A stretch of DNA of 64,000 nucleotides, from the NCBI RefSeq assembly GCF_001436255.1, contig NZ_AZEI01000076.1, positions 186,001 to 250,000 on the forward strand. The letters are read 5' to 3'. Position 1 is the stretch's first letter; every line of letters begins with the position of its first letter. Under the pieces are notes generated by a model. That model searched no databases and was not told the origin of the DNA. It worked only from the letters and a program-made list of their open reading frames with translations. The stretch is from Lentilactobacillus rapi DSM 19907 = JCM 15042. GTDB lineage: Bacteria > Bacillota > Bacilli > Lactobacillales > Lactobacillaceae. Of this stretch, positions 47,441 to 57,460 are shown piece after piece. A program made the position numbers and the translations under genes.

Positions 47441-48322
47441 TTATCCAAGTTGATTTAAAAATTTCAAAATTAAGCGATAAACCTTCGGATGATAGCTTTC
47501 GTTTAACACTTCATGCTTCATGTGTGGCATGACGATGCTTGTGACATTCTGATAACCAATTTGGTGCAAAGTTGCAATCGTATCGTTGAGGCCGCGTTTA
47601 CCACCACTAAATTTATCATGATCACCGACAATCGTCAGAATTGGCAAGTGTGGTGATTGGCACTTAAAATGAGCAACCTGTTTCAATTCATAATCGCCCC
47701 GCCATAACGTCTGGAGACTTTTAACCGGGTATTCGGCAATCATTTTCGGATCATCAATCACCCTTTGAATATTTTGCTGGTTATAGCTCAACCAACGATG
47801 ATTTTTTGGATTGAGTCCCGACATATTGGAGAGGAGCCGACAACGCTTATCAGCCGGATAAAATTTCAAAAAGAGTTTGGCCAACATCAAGCCAACCGGA
47901 ACAATCGGAATATAATTAGCCGTTCCGGTCATCGCCAGCCCTGTCAATTCCTGATCATGCCGCTGAAGATATAACCGAGCTAAAATTGACCCGAACGAAT
48001 GGCCAAACAGGGCAACTGGAAGTCCAGGCCATCGTTGCTTTGCATAATGGGTGATTTTCACCTGGTCTGTCAATAATTGGGACAAGTTCGCCATTACACC
48101 TCTGGGATCGTCCCTGGATGTTGACTGCCCATGGCCGCGGTTATCCGATAAGATGACATGGTAACCGTGAGTACAGAGGTAATTTGCAAAATCATAGTAC
48201 CGCTCTTTGTGCTCCAATGCCCCGTGAATAATTTGAACGATCCCGCGCGGACTGTTGGCAGTAAACAATGCCACAGACAAGGTTGTTTGATTATTTGTTG
48301 CTAACTGGACCAATTCCGGCAC
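47441..48322 (-). CDS. alpha/beta hydrolase, lysophospholipase/S33 type
   Basis: A 293-residue serine hydrolase resembling monoacylglycerol lipase/lysophospholipase. VQIIHGALEHKERYYDFANYL holds the oxyanion region, LSDNRGHGQS follows near residue 60, the nucleophile Ser is in LFGHSFGSILAR near residue 109, and PILTIVGDHDKFSGG plus the final MPHMKHEVLNE carry the Asp and His of the triad. No signal peptide, so cytoplasmic. Substrate unknown. Start at 48322, 21 bases after clpB. Confidence 0.88.
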   Translation of the reverse strand: MPELVQLATNNQTTLSVALFTANSPRGIVQIIHGALEHKERYYDFANYLCTHGYHVILSDNRGHGQSTSRDDPRGVMANLSQLLTDQVKITHYAKQRWPGLPVALFGHSFGSILARLYLQRHDQELTGLAMTGTANYIPIVPVGLMLAKLFLKFYPADKRCRLLSNMSGLNPKNHRWLSYNQQNIQRVIDDPKMIAEYPVKSLQTLWRGDYELKQVAHFKCQSPHLPILTIVGDHDKFSGGKRGLNDTIATLHQIGYQNVTSIVMPHMKHEVLNESYHPKVYRLILKFLNQLG

Positions 48323-48343
48323 CCTGAGCGCCTCCTTATAGGA

Positions 48344-50956
48344 TTAGATTGTTTGGGTTTCCGGCACTCTTTCCGGGACAAAAGTCAATTGATTGTCAGC
48401 CAAATTAATATGCACAATACTGTGCGGCTTAATTTCATCGGCGACAATCATCTTAGCCAGGGGTGTTTCGACCACGTTGGTGACATAACGTTGTAGTGGT
48501 CGCGCACCGTATTGGGGTTCGTAGCCATTATCGGCAATCCAGCTCTTGGCTTCAGCCGAAATTGACAGCTTGATGTCTTGGGCTTTGGTTCGCTGTGATA
48601 ATTGATCAATTAGTTTCTGAACAATCTTCTCAATGTCATCCCGTGACAATGGCTTGAACATGATCACGTCATCAATCCGATTCAAAAATTCAGGCTTGAA
48701 CGACGTCTTGAGTAGTTGATCAACCCGTTGCTTTGCTTGGTCGGAGATGACGCCATTTTCGTCAGTGCCATCCAACAAAATATCTGACCCTAAGTTGGAA
48801 GTCATAATTAAAATCGTGTTCTTAAAATCAATTGTCCGACCCTGGCTATCTGTAAGGCGGCCATCATCCAACACCTGCAACAAAATATTGAAAACATCTG
48901 GATGAGCCTTTTCAATTTCATCAAATAACACAATTGTGTAAGGATTCCGGCGAACGGCTTCAGTCAATTGACCGCCCTCTTCATAACCAACATAACCGGG
49001 AGCGGCACCAACCAACCTGGAAACTGACTCTTTCTCCATGTATTCAGACATGTCAATTCGAACCATGTGATTTTCTGAATCGAACAAGTCTTCAGCCAGA
49101 GCCTTGGCTAATTCGGTTTTACCAACCCCTGTGGGCCCGAGGAACAAGAATGAGCCCAATGGCCGGCTGGGATCCTGCAAGCCGGCACGCGAGCGGATAA
49201 CGGCATCTGCGACCGCCGTAACGGCCGTATCCTGGCCAATCACCCGTTTATGGAGATTATCAGCCAAGTGGAGTAACTTTTTGCGTTCCCCCTCGACGAG
49301 TTTAGTTACTGGAATTCCAGTTTCTCGACTGACCACACTGGCAATTTCATTAGCCGTTACTGATTCAGATACCAGCCAATCCGCATGCTGGTCATTCTGT
49401 TCTAACTGCTTCAGTTCAGTTTCCAATTGCGGAATCGTTCCGTGTTGTAAAACAGCCGCTTTATTTAAATCATAAGTATTTTCGGCTTGTTTTAAATCGT
49501 TTTTGGCTTGATCAAGTTGCTTCTTCTTGTCGCTAATCTTTTTAATTGCGTCTTTTTCCTGCTTCCAGCGGGCGTTTAAAGCATTGACTTTTTCTTTGGT
49601 ATTTGCCAATTCACCTTGGAGCTCTTGCAGGCGTTTCTTGGAAGCCTCGTCGGTTTCTTCTTTTAAAGCGGCTTCTTCGACTTCTTGACGCATCAATTGT
49701 CGCCTTGCCTGGTCTAATTCGGTCGGACTGGAGTTCATTTCTACTCGAATTTCGGCTGAAGCTTCATCAACCAAATCGATCGCTTTATCTGGCAAATTAC
49801 GATCAGTAATGTAGCGGTCCGATAACTTTGCGGCCGCTACTAAGGCGTTATCGTGAATTCGGACGCCGTGATGAATTTCCAACCCTTCAGACAACCCCCG
49901 CAAAATCGTGATGGTGTCTTCAACTGAAGGCTCGTGAACCATTACCCGTTGGAAACGACGTTCAAGGGCCTTGTCCTTTTCCATGTATTTACGATACTCA
50001 TCAATCGTCGTTGCCCCAATCAGGTGAAGCTCGCCACGAGCCAGCATGGGCTTCAAGATATTGCCGGCATCCATGCTGCCTTCCGCTTTGCCAGCACCAA
50101 CAATATTATGAATTTCGTCGATGAACATGATAATCTGGCCCTCAGCCTTCTTCACTTCTTTAAGAACGGCTTGCAGGCGCTCCTCAAATTCACCTCGATA
50201 CTTGGCACCAGCAATCAAAGAACCCATATCCAATTGGAAAATGGTTTTATCCTTCAAATTCTCCGGGACATCACCAGAAGCGATTCGCAAAGCCAATCCT
50301 TCGACAACCGCCGTTTTGCCGACGCCAGGTGCCCCAATCAAGACTGGATTATTCTTAGTTTTTCGGGATAGAATCCGAATGACATCAAGAATCTCTTCGT
50401 CTCGACCGATGATGGGACCTAATTTGTTGTCACGGGCTGCTTGAACTAGATCAGTTCCGTATTTTTCCAATGATTGATAACTATCTTCCTGGTTTTTAGT
50501 CGTCACTTTCTGACCACCACGGATTTTCTCAACCACATTCCGCACTTTTTGCTCAGTAATTCCCTGAGCGGCTAAATAATCGGAGAACTTGTCACCGTGC
50601 AGCTGCATGACAGCAATTGTCAAGGTATCAACGGCAATAAATGAGTCCCCAAATTCATTCTTAATCTGTTCTGCATCCTGCAAGAGTTCATAGAGGTTTG
50701 AGGATAGGGATTGACCGTAATTGACATTGCTGCCCTCTACCGTGGCAATTGCATCAATCTCATTGTCAAGCTCGGTATTGAGATCAGTTAAGTTCAGACC
50801 TAATTGCGAATATATTTCCCGCGCTAACTCACCCGGCTGAACCAGGAATTTAAACAAATGGGCAACCGTGATGTTCTGTTGTTTCCGGGTTGTGGCGATT
50901 TGTTGGGCCTGAGAAATGGCCTGAGTGACTGCTTCAGTTAAATTATCAGGATTCAT
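48344..50956 (-). CDS. clpB: ATP-dependent chaperone ClpB
   Basis: Hsp100 disaggregase, 870 residues, that reactivates aggregated protein with DnaK. N-domain at 1-145, first AAA+ with [15 protein letters not shown] near 205, a coiled-coil middle domain (about 405-525), and second AAA+ with [17 protein letters not shown] near 605. [17 protein letters not shown] and the long M-domain separate it from ClpC and ClpE, which have shorter ones. ATG at 50956 with AAGGTG. A CtsR operator overlaps its promoter region, indicating heat-shock control. Confidence 0.97.
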   Translation of the reverse strand: MNPDNLTEAVTQAISQAQQIATTRKQQNITVAHLFKFLVQPGELAREIYSQLGLNLTDLNTELDNEIDAIATVEGSNVNYGQSLSSNLYELLQDAEQIKNEFGDSFIAVDTLTIAVMQLHGDKFSDYLAAQGITEQKVRNVVEKIRGGQKVTTKNQEDSYQSLEKYGTDLVQAARDNKLGPIIGRDEEILDVIRILSRKTKNNPVLIGAPGVGKTAVVEGLALRIASGDVPENLKDKTIFQLDMGSLIAGAKYRGEFEERLQAVLKEVKKAEGQIIMFIDEIHNIVGAGKAEGSMDAGNILKPMLARGELHLIGATTIDEYRKYMEKDKALERRFQRVMVHEPSVEDTITILRGLSEGLEIHHGVRIHDNALVAAAKLSDRYITDRNLPDKAIDLVDEASAEIRVEMNSSPTELDQARRQLMRQEVEEAALKEETDEASKKRLQELQGELANTKEKVNALNARWKQEKDAIKKISDKKKQLDQAKNDLKQAENTYDLNKAAVLQHGTIPQLETELKQLEQNDQHADWLVSESVTANEIASVVSRETGIPVTKLVEGERKKLLHLADNLHKRVIGQDTAVTAVADAVIRSRAGLQDPSRPLGSFLFLGPTGVGKTELAKALAEDLFDSENHMVRIDMSEYMEKESVSRLVGAAPGYVGYEEGGQLTEAVRRNPYTIVLFDEIEKAHPDVFNILLQVLDDGRLTDSQGRTIDFKNTILIMTSNLGSDILLDGTDENGVISDQAKQRVDQLLKTSFKPEFLNRIDDVIMFKPLSRDDIEKIVQKLIDQLSQRTKAQDIKLSISAEAKSWIADNGYEPQYGARPLQRYVTNVVETPLAKMIVADEIKPHSIVHINLADNQLTFVPERVPETQTI

Positions 50957-51062
50957 TAAATAATCACCTTATCTATTTGGATTTTTATTTTGCTTTTTAA
51001 GCTCTAACAAAAAGGTTCGAAATAAAAATGATTCATTTTCATCTCAAACCGTCTGTTGTTAT

Positions 51063-51090
51063 ATTATCAAATTTTAGGAAACAAAAACAA
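51063..51090 (-). promoter_or_regulatory. predicted clpB promoter
   Basis: On the minus strand TTGTTT (51090-51085) and GATAAT (51068-51063) are 16 bases apart, a plausible sigma-A promoter, with a leader of about 100 bases. The CtsR box lies just upstream of its -35. Confidence 0.65.
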
Positions 51091-51093
51091 TTA

Positions 51094-51110
51094 TTTGACC
51101 TTTTTTGACC
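51094..51110 (-). promoter_or_regulatory. CtsR operator of clpB
   Basis: The minus strand reads GGTCAAA-AAA-GGTCAAA, an exact match to the CtsR heptad tandem repeat with a 3-base spacer (consensus RGTCAAANANRGTCAAA). It lies between the pepT stop and the clpB promoter. CtsR represses clp genes in low-GC Gram-positives and releases on heat stress. Confidence 0.93.
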
Positions 51111-51112
51111 AA

Positions 51113-52351
51113 TTATTTTTCTGCGTACAGCTTAACCATTTCGATGATCACATCAACGGCCTTTTCCATTGTTTGCTCAGAAACGTATTCAAAGCGACCA
51201 TGCATGTTTTCGCCACCTGCAAATAAGTTTGGTGTTGGCAAGCCCATGAACGAAATCTTGGAGCCATCTGTTCCCCCACGAACTGGGAAAACGTGAGGTT
51301 TGACGCCGACGTTCTTCATTGCTTGTTCAGCAATCTCAACGACGGTTGGATCCTTTTCAATGATTTCACCCATATTGTAATATTGATCTTTTAACGTTAC
51401 TTTGATTCGATCAGAGCCAAATTCAGCATTCATGCGCTCTGCAATTCCCTTGAAAAGCCGTTTCCGAGCTTCAAATCGATCACGGTCATGATCACGAATA
51501 ATGTAAGCTAACTGGGTATGGTCAACGCTTCCTTCAAAATCATAAATGTGGAAGAATCCCTGTCGGCCCTCGGTCCGTTCTGGGCGGTCAAATTCAGGTA
51601 ACGCTTGATGGAAGTCAACGCCCAATTGAATGGCATTGACCATCACGCCCTTTGCTTCAGCCGGATGAACGTCAGTCCCTTGAATATCAACCTTCGCATC
51701 GGCAGCGTTAAAGGTCTCATAATTCAAATCCCCTAATGGACCACCATCAACTGTGTAAGCAAAGTCAGCGCCAAAGTCCTTCACGTCGAAATGATCGGCA
51801 CCAGTTCCAATTTCTTCATCTGGGCCAAAGCCAATCTTGATGTCGCCATGCTTGATTTCTGGATGGGCCATCAAGTAAGTGAGAGCTGCAAGAATTTCTG
51901 AAACACCGGCCTTATCATCAGCCCCCAACAAGGTTGACCCATCCGTCGTAATCAATGTATCCCCTTGGTATTTTTTGAGGCTTGGGAAAACTTTCGGATC
52001 CAAGGTATACTTGCCTGCCTTGTCCAACGGAATCACAGATTTACCATCATAGTTTTCAACAATTTGTGGGTTAATGTTTTCAGAATTAAAGTCCGCCGTA
52101 TCGATGTGAGAAATAAACCCAACGGCCGGGACTTGTTTATCGGTATTGGCAGGTAATGTCGCAAAAACGTAAGCACTCTGGTCATTGGTGTGAACGTTAC
52201 TTAAGCCCATTCTTTCGAGCATTTCTTTCAAGGTATTCAAAAATTTCGTTTCGCGATCAGATGATGGAATGGTGGTTGAATTTGGATCAGAGCGACTGTT
52301 AACCTTGACGAAATCTAAAAAGTTGGCAATTAATTCAGGATACTTTGACAT
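51113..52351 (-). CDS. pepT: peptidase T (tripeptidase)
   Basis: Zinc aminotripeptidase of family M20, 412 residues, that removes the N-terminal residue from tripeptides. Metal and catalytic motifs: [10 protein letters not shown] near residue 79, [12 protein letters not shown] near 140, [16 protein letters not shown] near 170, and the C-terminal [18 protein letters not shown]. The ATG at 52351 has AAGGAG 8 bases upstream; a GTG three codons earlier overlaps that site. It belongs to the same peptide-use chemistry as the two pepD genes. Confidence 0.96.
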   Translation of the reverse strand: MSKYPELIANFLDFVKVNSRSDPNSTTIPSSDRETKFLNTLKEMLERMGLSNVHTNDQSAYVFATLPANTDKQVPAVGFISHIDTADFNSENINPQIVENYDGKSVIPLDKAGKYTLDPKVFPSLKKYQGDTLITTDGSTLLGADDKAGVSEILAALTYLMAHPEIKHGDIKIGFGPDEEIGTGADHFDVKDFGADFAYTVDGGPLGDLNYETFNAADAKVDIQGTDVHPAEAKGVMVNAIQLGVDFHQALPEFDRPERTEGRQGFFHIYDFEGSVDHTQLAYIIRDHDRDRFEARKRLFKGIAERMNAEFGSDRIKVTLKDQYYNMGEIIEKDPTVVEIAEQAMKNVGVKPHVFPVRGGTDGSKISFMGLPTPNLFAGGENMHGRFEYVSEQTMEKAVDVIIEMVKLYAEK

Positions 52352-52370
52352 TTTGAACACTCCTTTTGAG

Positions 52371-53486
52371 TTACATAAATGTGAATGGATCTGTATTTAA
52401 TTTAGATTGAATCACTTGTAATGGCCAGTTATTTTCGGCTGTCCATTTTTCGAATAATTCAGCTAATTTGGGGATGCAAATACTTTCGATATGATGTCCG
52501 GGATCAACCACTGGTAAATCTGCAGCTAACATATCATGACCTGTGTGATAATAAACGTCACCTGTCACATAAACATCGGCGCCTTTTTGCTGAGCAAAGT
52601 TGAAAAATTTACCGCCATCGCCACCGAGAATGGCCACTTTTTTAACCGGCCGATTTAAGTCATTGGCGACAACCCGTAATCCGGTAACATTGAAAGCCCG
52701 TTTACATTGCTCAGCAAATTCTTTGAGGGTGATTGACCTTGGCAGATCTCCAACTCGTCCCATTGTGAAATGGTGCTTCTTATCCTCTAAGCGAATCAAA
52801 TTATAAAGCGGCTTACTCAGGGGATGGACGTCCGCCAACGTTTTCAGCACATGGTTGAGATTCTTTTCCGGCACTTCGAACTCCAATCGGGAATCTTCCA
52901 CTTCACGGGGCTCACCGGCAGCTCCGATTGTTGGATCGGCCCCGGCCTTGGGAACATAATAGACCGTGCCATCAATTTCGTAAGTATAGCCGGCAAACTG
53001 ATCGCTGCTGACTTCAGCACCTGCATCGACCAACGACATTCGCACGGCTGTAGCATAGACTTTGGGAACCTGGACTGTTAATCGGAAAACTGATTCAGCA
53101 TAGCCAGGGACCAATCCTTCAAGCTGATCCAGTCCCAATGCCTGAGCCAGCCAGTCGTTCATGCCACCATCAGCAGAATCTAGATTGGTATGGGCAGCAT
53201 AAACAGTGATGCCATGAGAAATTAGCTTGGCGTACATCGCATTCTGGGGCACATCCAAATCCAGATTTCGGGCCGGATGAAACATCACCGGATGATGCGC
53301 AAAGATGAAGTCCACATGATTGGCAATGGCTTCATCCACAACTTCTGGGCGAACATCCAAAGTGGTCATCACTTTGTGAATATCATGATTCAACGATCCA
53401 ATTTGTAACCCAATCGGATCATGTTCCATCGCCAATTTCTTGGGTGCAAATTGTTCGAATCGATCGACTAATTGTTTCGCTTTCAT
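52371..53486 (-). CDS. Nif3/DUF34 family dinuclear-metal protein (YqfO type)
   Basis: A 371-residue member of the Nif3-like family. Metal-binding motifs: [13 protein letters not shown] near residue 64, [15 protein letters not shown] near 96, and [14 protein letters not shown] plus DPGHHIES near the C-terminus. The length and central insert (about 125-235) match the long YqfO form with a PII-like domain. The function is disputed; it was once annotated as GTP cyclohydrolase I type 2. Its ATG overlaps the trmK stop by one base. Confidence 0.92.
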   Translation of the reverse strand: MKAKQLVDRFEQFAPKKLAMEHDPIGLQIGSLNHDIHKVMTTLDVRPEVVDEAIANHVDFIFAHHPVMFHPARNLDLDVPQNAMYAKLISHGITVYAAHTNLDSADGGMNDWLAQALGLDQLEGLVPGYAESVFRLTVQVPKVYATAVRMSLVDAGAEVSSDQFAGYTYEIDGTVYYVPKAGADPTIGAAGEPREVEDSRLEFEVPEKNLNHVLKTLADVHPLSKPLYNLIRLEDKKHHFTMGRVGDLPRSITLKEFAEQCKRAFNVTGLRVVANDLNRPVKKVAILGGDGGKFFNFAQQKGADVYVTGDVYYHTGHDMLAADLPVVDPGHHIESICIPKLAELFEKWTAENNWPLQVIQSKLNTDPFTFM

Positions 53487-54181
53487 CAGGCAATCACTTC
53501 CTTTATCATTTGAACTTCAGCTCTGATAGCTGCCATTTTAGGGACATCTTCATGAGATGCTTTTTTCATATTGTTGAGGACTCTTTCCAGTAGTTTTATT
53601 TCACTCTGCCATTTTGCCACAAATATCGGCGATTTTTCCTTCATCAAGAAAGGTCCAAACTTAAGTTCTTTGTCGGTATAAGCTAGCTTGGTTGGCGCCT
53701 TAACTGCTGTGATAATCTCGTAAATATGGTCATCCTCAGATAATATTTGTTCGGCCTTAATCTGGTATCGATGGGTCATCAACCAAGTTCGAACGACCCC
53801 TTCGCCAACATTCGGTTGGAGAATCAATTTTTCTTGACCGGTCAACTTATCGTAACCGTTTTCTAAAATGTGGCTAATCAGATTCCCACCCATGCCGGCA
53901 ATCGTAATCGCATCAATTTTGTCTGCAGGCTGAATGGCATCAAGTCCATCAGCCAAGCGCGGTTGCAAGACGGATAATAAGCCTTCCTTTTTAATTTCTG
54001 AAACCGCGTTTGAGAGCGGCCCCTTCGCCACTTCACCAACAACCCCATAGGAAATAATGTCGTTTTTGGCAAGGTGGATTGGCAAATATGCGTGATCAGA
54101 CCCAATATCAGCTAATCTGCTCCCGGGTTCAACGTGGTCACTAACCGTTTGTAAGCGTTTCGATAAATGCGTGCTATTCAT
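53486..54181 (-). CDS. trmK: tRNA (adenine22-N1)-methyltransferase TrmK
   Basis: SAM-dependent methyltransferase, 231 residues, that makes m1A22 in tRNAs. SAM motif LADIGSDHAYLPI near residues 23-35, then ITIAGMGGNLISHIL near 92 and LQPNVGEGVVRTWL near 121. The pair trmK-nif3 downstream of rpoD is conserved in Firmicutes. ATG at 54181. Confidence 0.94.
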   Translation of the reverse strand: MNSTHLSKRLQTVSDHVEPGSRLADIGSDHAYLPIHLAKNDIISYGVVGEVAKGPLSNAVSEIKKEGLLSVLQPRLADGLDAIQPADKIDAITIAGMGGNLISHILENGYDKLTGQEKLILQPNVGEGVVRTWLMTHRYQIKAEQILSEDDHIYEIITAVKAPTKLAYTDKELKFGPFLMKEKSPIFVAKWQSEIKLLERVLNNMKKASHEDVPKMAAIRAEVQMIKEVIA

Positions 54182-54228
54182 AAATAACTCCTAAATTAGT
54201 TTATAGATTCATTATAATTTATAACCTG

Positions 54229-54286
54229 ACAAAAAAACAGGAGCCCATAAACAAAATTTGTCATTTTGTTATGAACGCCTGCTGTT
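54229..54286 (-). terminator. intrinsic terminator of rpoD
   Basis: On the minus strand AACAGCAGGCGTTCATAACA pairs imperfectly with the segment ending GCTCCTGTTTTTTT, giving a long stem followed by a T run. It lies 14 bases past the rpoD stop. Confidence 0.85.
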
Positions 54287-54299
54287 CTGTTGAACCAAA

Positions 54300-55481
54300 T
54301 TATTCTAGAAAATCTTTTAATTGCTTACTACGTGATGGATGACGGAGCTTCCGTAATGCTTTAGCTTCGATTTGACGAATCCGCTCACGGGTTACACCAA
54401 ACACTTTTCCAACTTCTTCAAGGGTCCGAGTTCGACCGTCATCAAGCCCAAAACGCAACCGTAGGACATTTTCTTCACGGTCAGTTAATGTATCAAGAAC
54501 ACTTTCCAGCTGTTCCTTTAACAACTCGTAAGCTGCATGGTCGGCTGGTGAAGTTGCATCTTGATCTTCGATGAAGTCGCCCAAGTGAGAGTCATCCTCT
54601 TCACCAATTGGGGTTTCAAGCGAAACTGGTTCTTGAGCAATCTTCAAAATTTCTCGAACCTTTTCTGTTGGCATGTCCATTTCAGCACCAATTTCTTCAG
54701 GCAATGGCTCACGGCCCAAGTCTTGAAGTAATTGACGTTGAATTCGGATCAATTTGTTAATGGTTTCAACCATGTGAACTGGAATCCGAATTGTTCGAGC
54801 CTGGTCAGCAATGGCTCGGGTGATGGCTTGACGAATCCACCAAGTGGCATAAGTTGAGAATTTAAATCCCTTCCGATAATCAAACTTCTCAACGGCCTTC
54901 ATTAAGCCCATGTTACCTTCTTGGATCAAATCAAGGAATTGCATTCCACGACCCACATAACGTTTGGCAATCGAAACCACCAACCGTAAGTTGGCTTCAG
55001 CTAATTCCTGCTTAGCTTCTTCATCACCATCTTCAATTCGTTTAGCAAGTGAAATTTCTTCATCAGCACTTAAAAGTGATACCCGGCCAATCTCTTTGAG
55101 GTACATTCTAACCGGATCATTGATCTTAACACCAGTGGGCGCAGAAACATCAGAAAGTTCCTTCTTAGTAACCTTCTTGGCAGCACCAATCGCCCGTGGA
55201 TCTGGCTCGCCATTTTCATCAACGACACTAATTCCTGAGTCTTCGATTTCTTCAAGGAGTCCTTCCATATCTTTTTCATTCAAAGAATATGGTTCTTGGA
55301 TTTTCTTCTGGAGTTCATCATAGGTAATATGACCAATTTGCTTATTCGCTTTAACAATTGCGTCAAATTCCTTTTTATACGGCTTAGCAGCTTTCTTTGC
55401 GGCCTTTGTCTTAGTTGATGCAGCCTTCTTGCTTGTAGTTGCTTTTGTTACCTTTACCTTGCTTGCTTTTTTGTTAGCCAT
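54300..55481 (-). CDS. rpoD: RNA polymerase primary sigma factor (sigma-A)
   Basis: Housekeeping sigma-70, 393 residues. A Lys/Ala/Thr-rich tail (about 35 residues) precedes region 1.1. Region 2 has [21 protein letters not shown] and [16 protein letters not shown] (near 180-225), region 3 follows, and region 4 ends with [20 protein letters not shown]. The length suits Gram-positive SigA, without the long non-conserved insert of enteric RpoD. The ATG at 55481 has AGGAGG 7 bases upstream. It follows dnaG in the old macromolecular synthesis operon. Confidence 0.97.
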   Translation of the reverse strand: MANKKASKVKVTKATTSKKAASTKTKAAKKAAKPYKKEFDAIVKANKQIGHITYDELQKKIQEPYSLNEKDMEGLLEEIEDSGISVVDENGEPDPRAIGAAKKVTKKELSDVSAPTGVKINDPVRMYLKEIGRVSLLSADEEISLAKRIEDGDEEAKQELAEANLRLVVSIAKRYVGRGMQFLDLIQEGNMGLMKAVEKFDYRKGFKFSTYATWWIRQAITRAIADQARTIRIPVHMVETINKLIRIQRQLLQDLGREPLPEEIGAEMDMPTEKVREILKIAQEPVSLETPIGEEDDSHLGDFIEDQDATSPADHAAYELLKEQLESVLDTLTDREENVLRLRFGLDDGRTRTLEEVGKVFGVTRERIRQIEAKALRKLRHPSRSKQLKDFLE

Positions 55482-55498
55482 CAAAATGCCTCCTGAAG

Positions 55499-57325
55499 TT
55501 AGACTTGTTGCTTCGTTCTCTTTTGTTGCTCAAGTTTTATAATTTCAATCATTAGTTCTTTTTGTTTGTCAACATCGCCAATCTTCGTTGCTTGTTTCAA
55601 TTCGGTTCGCCTTTGCTTCAACTTGGCGTCTACAGGTGCCTGATGCATCAACACATTGACACAGTTATCAATTTCTTGATCGCTGGGTTGATCTGGTAAT
55701 TCAAGCATTTCAATATCAATTAACAGGCTTTGCAGTGAATTTTCCGTGATGAGATTGCTAAACGCAGCCACATTATAATCGCTGTATTTGGTAAAATAAC
55801 CTTCTGCCAATAGATACAACATTTGAAATTTTTCATCAACAAACGCAAATCCGGCAATATTACTGACTTTCAGCCAAACATCATGATAATGAAGCATTCG
55901 ATTAAGCAGTTGCATTTCCGCAACCTGCACTTTAGTTAAATGCTTTGTCTGCCTTGGCCGAATGGGGGGATTAGGTTGTTGATATTGATTAGTAGGAACC
56001 GATGGCGTTCGCTTTAATAACGGCATCAGCTGCTGTTGCAACAACTTCTTCTCCACCGAAAATTCATCCGCCAATCGATTCAGATAAAGATCCCTTGAAA
56101 TGCTGGAGTCCACTTTGCTAATTAACTTGATTGCTTCAGCGATATAGTTGCTCTGGTCAACTTCAGAATTCAAATTGTACTGTTTTTTCAAGTAGCTCAA
56201 TTCAAATTCAATGGGGGCCTGGGCGTGAGTAAGCAACTCATTAAAGGGATCGGCACCTTTACTGCGAATGAATTCGTCAGGGTCCATACCATCGGGAACC
56301 GTGACAACCTTGATACCCATACTGTTATCATGCTCACCGAACTCGTCAATGGCGCGTTTAATGGCTTTTTGTCCAGGGGTGTCACCATCGTAGCAAATAA
56401 TGACATCCCGCGTAATCCGTTTGATATCATAAATTTGCTGCTCGGTAAGACTGGTTCCCATCGAAGCAATCCCAGACTTAATGCCAGCTTGATACGCTGT
56501 AATGACGTCCATAAAACCTTCAAACAACAAGGCAGGTTGTTGGCTGCGAATGTTTGCCCGCGCTAAATCCAGGTTAAAGAGGATTTTGCGTTTATTAAAC
56601 GTTTCGGTTTCCGGACTATTCAGGTACTTTGGCATATCTGGATTCTTCGTCAGCATCCGGCCGGAAAAGCCAACCGTTTGCCCGCCACCATTTCGAATCG
56701 GATACATCACCCGATCAACAAAACGATCGCGCAAGTTACCATCCTGATCCTCAGAAAACAGCCCCGTTTTGCGTAGCAGCTGATAATCAACCTTTCGCTC
56801 ATCGAAAAATGGCTTCAATAACCGTTGGGCAGGCGCATATCCAAGCTTATAGGTGGCAATCGTTTCATCAGTAATTCCCCGTTTATGGAGATAATCCAAC
56901 GCCGGTTGTCCCATCTTGGTGTTTGTTAAAATATGGTTGTATAACTTGACTGTCTGCTCATGGAGATCGATCAATTGCTTTTGCTGTGAATTCTCATTAG
57001 CGGATGGGTCATTCGAATGATCCGCAAGATACTTCTTATCCAAAGGAATATTTTCAAGTTGGGCAACTTCATTAACGGCTTCTGGGAATGAAATATTCTT
57101 TAGCTCCATTAAGAACTTGAATACATTTCCACCGCGGCCACAACTGAAACAGTGAAAAATCTGCTTATCCTCTGAAACTGAAAAAGACGGGGTCCGCTCT
57201 TCGTGGAACGGACAGAGACCAAATAAATTCTTGCCAGATTGTTTCAATTGAACGTACTGAGAAACAACATCAACTATGTTGACCTGTGATCTAACTTGCT
57301 CAATCACATCTTCTGGGATCTTAAT
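55499..57325 (-). CDS. dnaG: DNA primase (probable ATT start)
   Basis: Makes RNA primers for replication. N-terminal CHC2 zinc-binding domain ([13 protein letters not shown] and [12 protein letters not shown]), TOPRIM core with [13 protein letters not shown] and [16 protein letters not shown]-terminal DnaB-binding region. No ATG, GTG or TTG is well placed. GGGAGG lies 9 bases before an ATT at 57325, and the reading from there ([20 protein letters not shown]) aligns with family N-termini. The next upstream GTG (57379) falls inside a terminator hairpin, and a downstream GTG (57307) would cut conserved residues. From ATT the protein is 608 residues. Confidence 0.9.
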   Translation of the reverse strand: MKIPEDVIEQVRSQVNIVDVVSQYVQLKQSGKNLFGLCPFHEERTPSFSVSEDKQIFHCFSCGRGGNVFKFLMELKNISFPEAVNEVAQLENIPLDKKYLADHSNDPSANENSQQKQLIDLHEQTVKLYNHILTNTKMGQPALDYLHKRGITDETIATYKLGYAPAQRLLKPFFDERKVDYQLLRKTGLFSEDQDGNLRDRFVDRVMYPIRNGGGQTVGFSGRMLTKNPDMPKYLNSPETETFNKRKILFNLDLARANIRSQQPALLFEGFMDVITAYQAGIKSGIASMGTSLTEQQIYDIKRITRDVIICYDGDTPGQKAIKRAIDEFGEHDNSMGIKVVTVPDGMDPDEFIRSKGADPFNELLTHAQAPIEFELSYLKKQYNLNSEVDQSNYIAEAIKLISKVDSSISRDLYLNRLADEFSVEKKLLQQQLMPLLKRTPSVPTNQYQQPNPPIRPRQTKHLTKVQVAEMQLLNRMLHYHDVWLKVSNIAGFAFVDEKFQMLYLLAEGYFTKYSDYNVAAFSNLITENSLQSLLIDIEMLELPDQPSDQEIDNCVNVLMHQAPVDAKLKQRRTELKQATKIGDVDKQKELMIEIIKLEQQKRTKQQV

Positions 57326-57366
57326 AGTCTTTCGCCTCCCATCTTTAAAAGCCGTATAAATACCGG

Positions 57367-57394
57367 CAAAAAGCCGCACCCAAGAGTGCGACTT
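57367..57394 (-). terminator. intrinsic terminator between glyS and dnaG
   Basis: AAGTCGCAC (57394-57386) pairs with GTGCGGCTT with one T-G pair and a 6-base loop, then TTT follows. It lies between the glyS stop and the dnaG ribosome site, so it can separate glyQS from dnaG-rpoD expression. Confidence 0.75.
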
Positions 57395-57460
57395 ATTGTC
57401 TTAGCGATACGTATCTAAATACTATCATACAATGTCAATTAGTACAATCATAAACACTCA

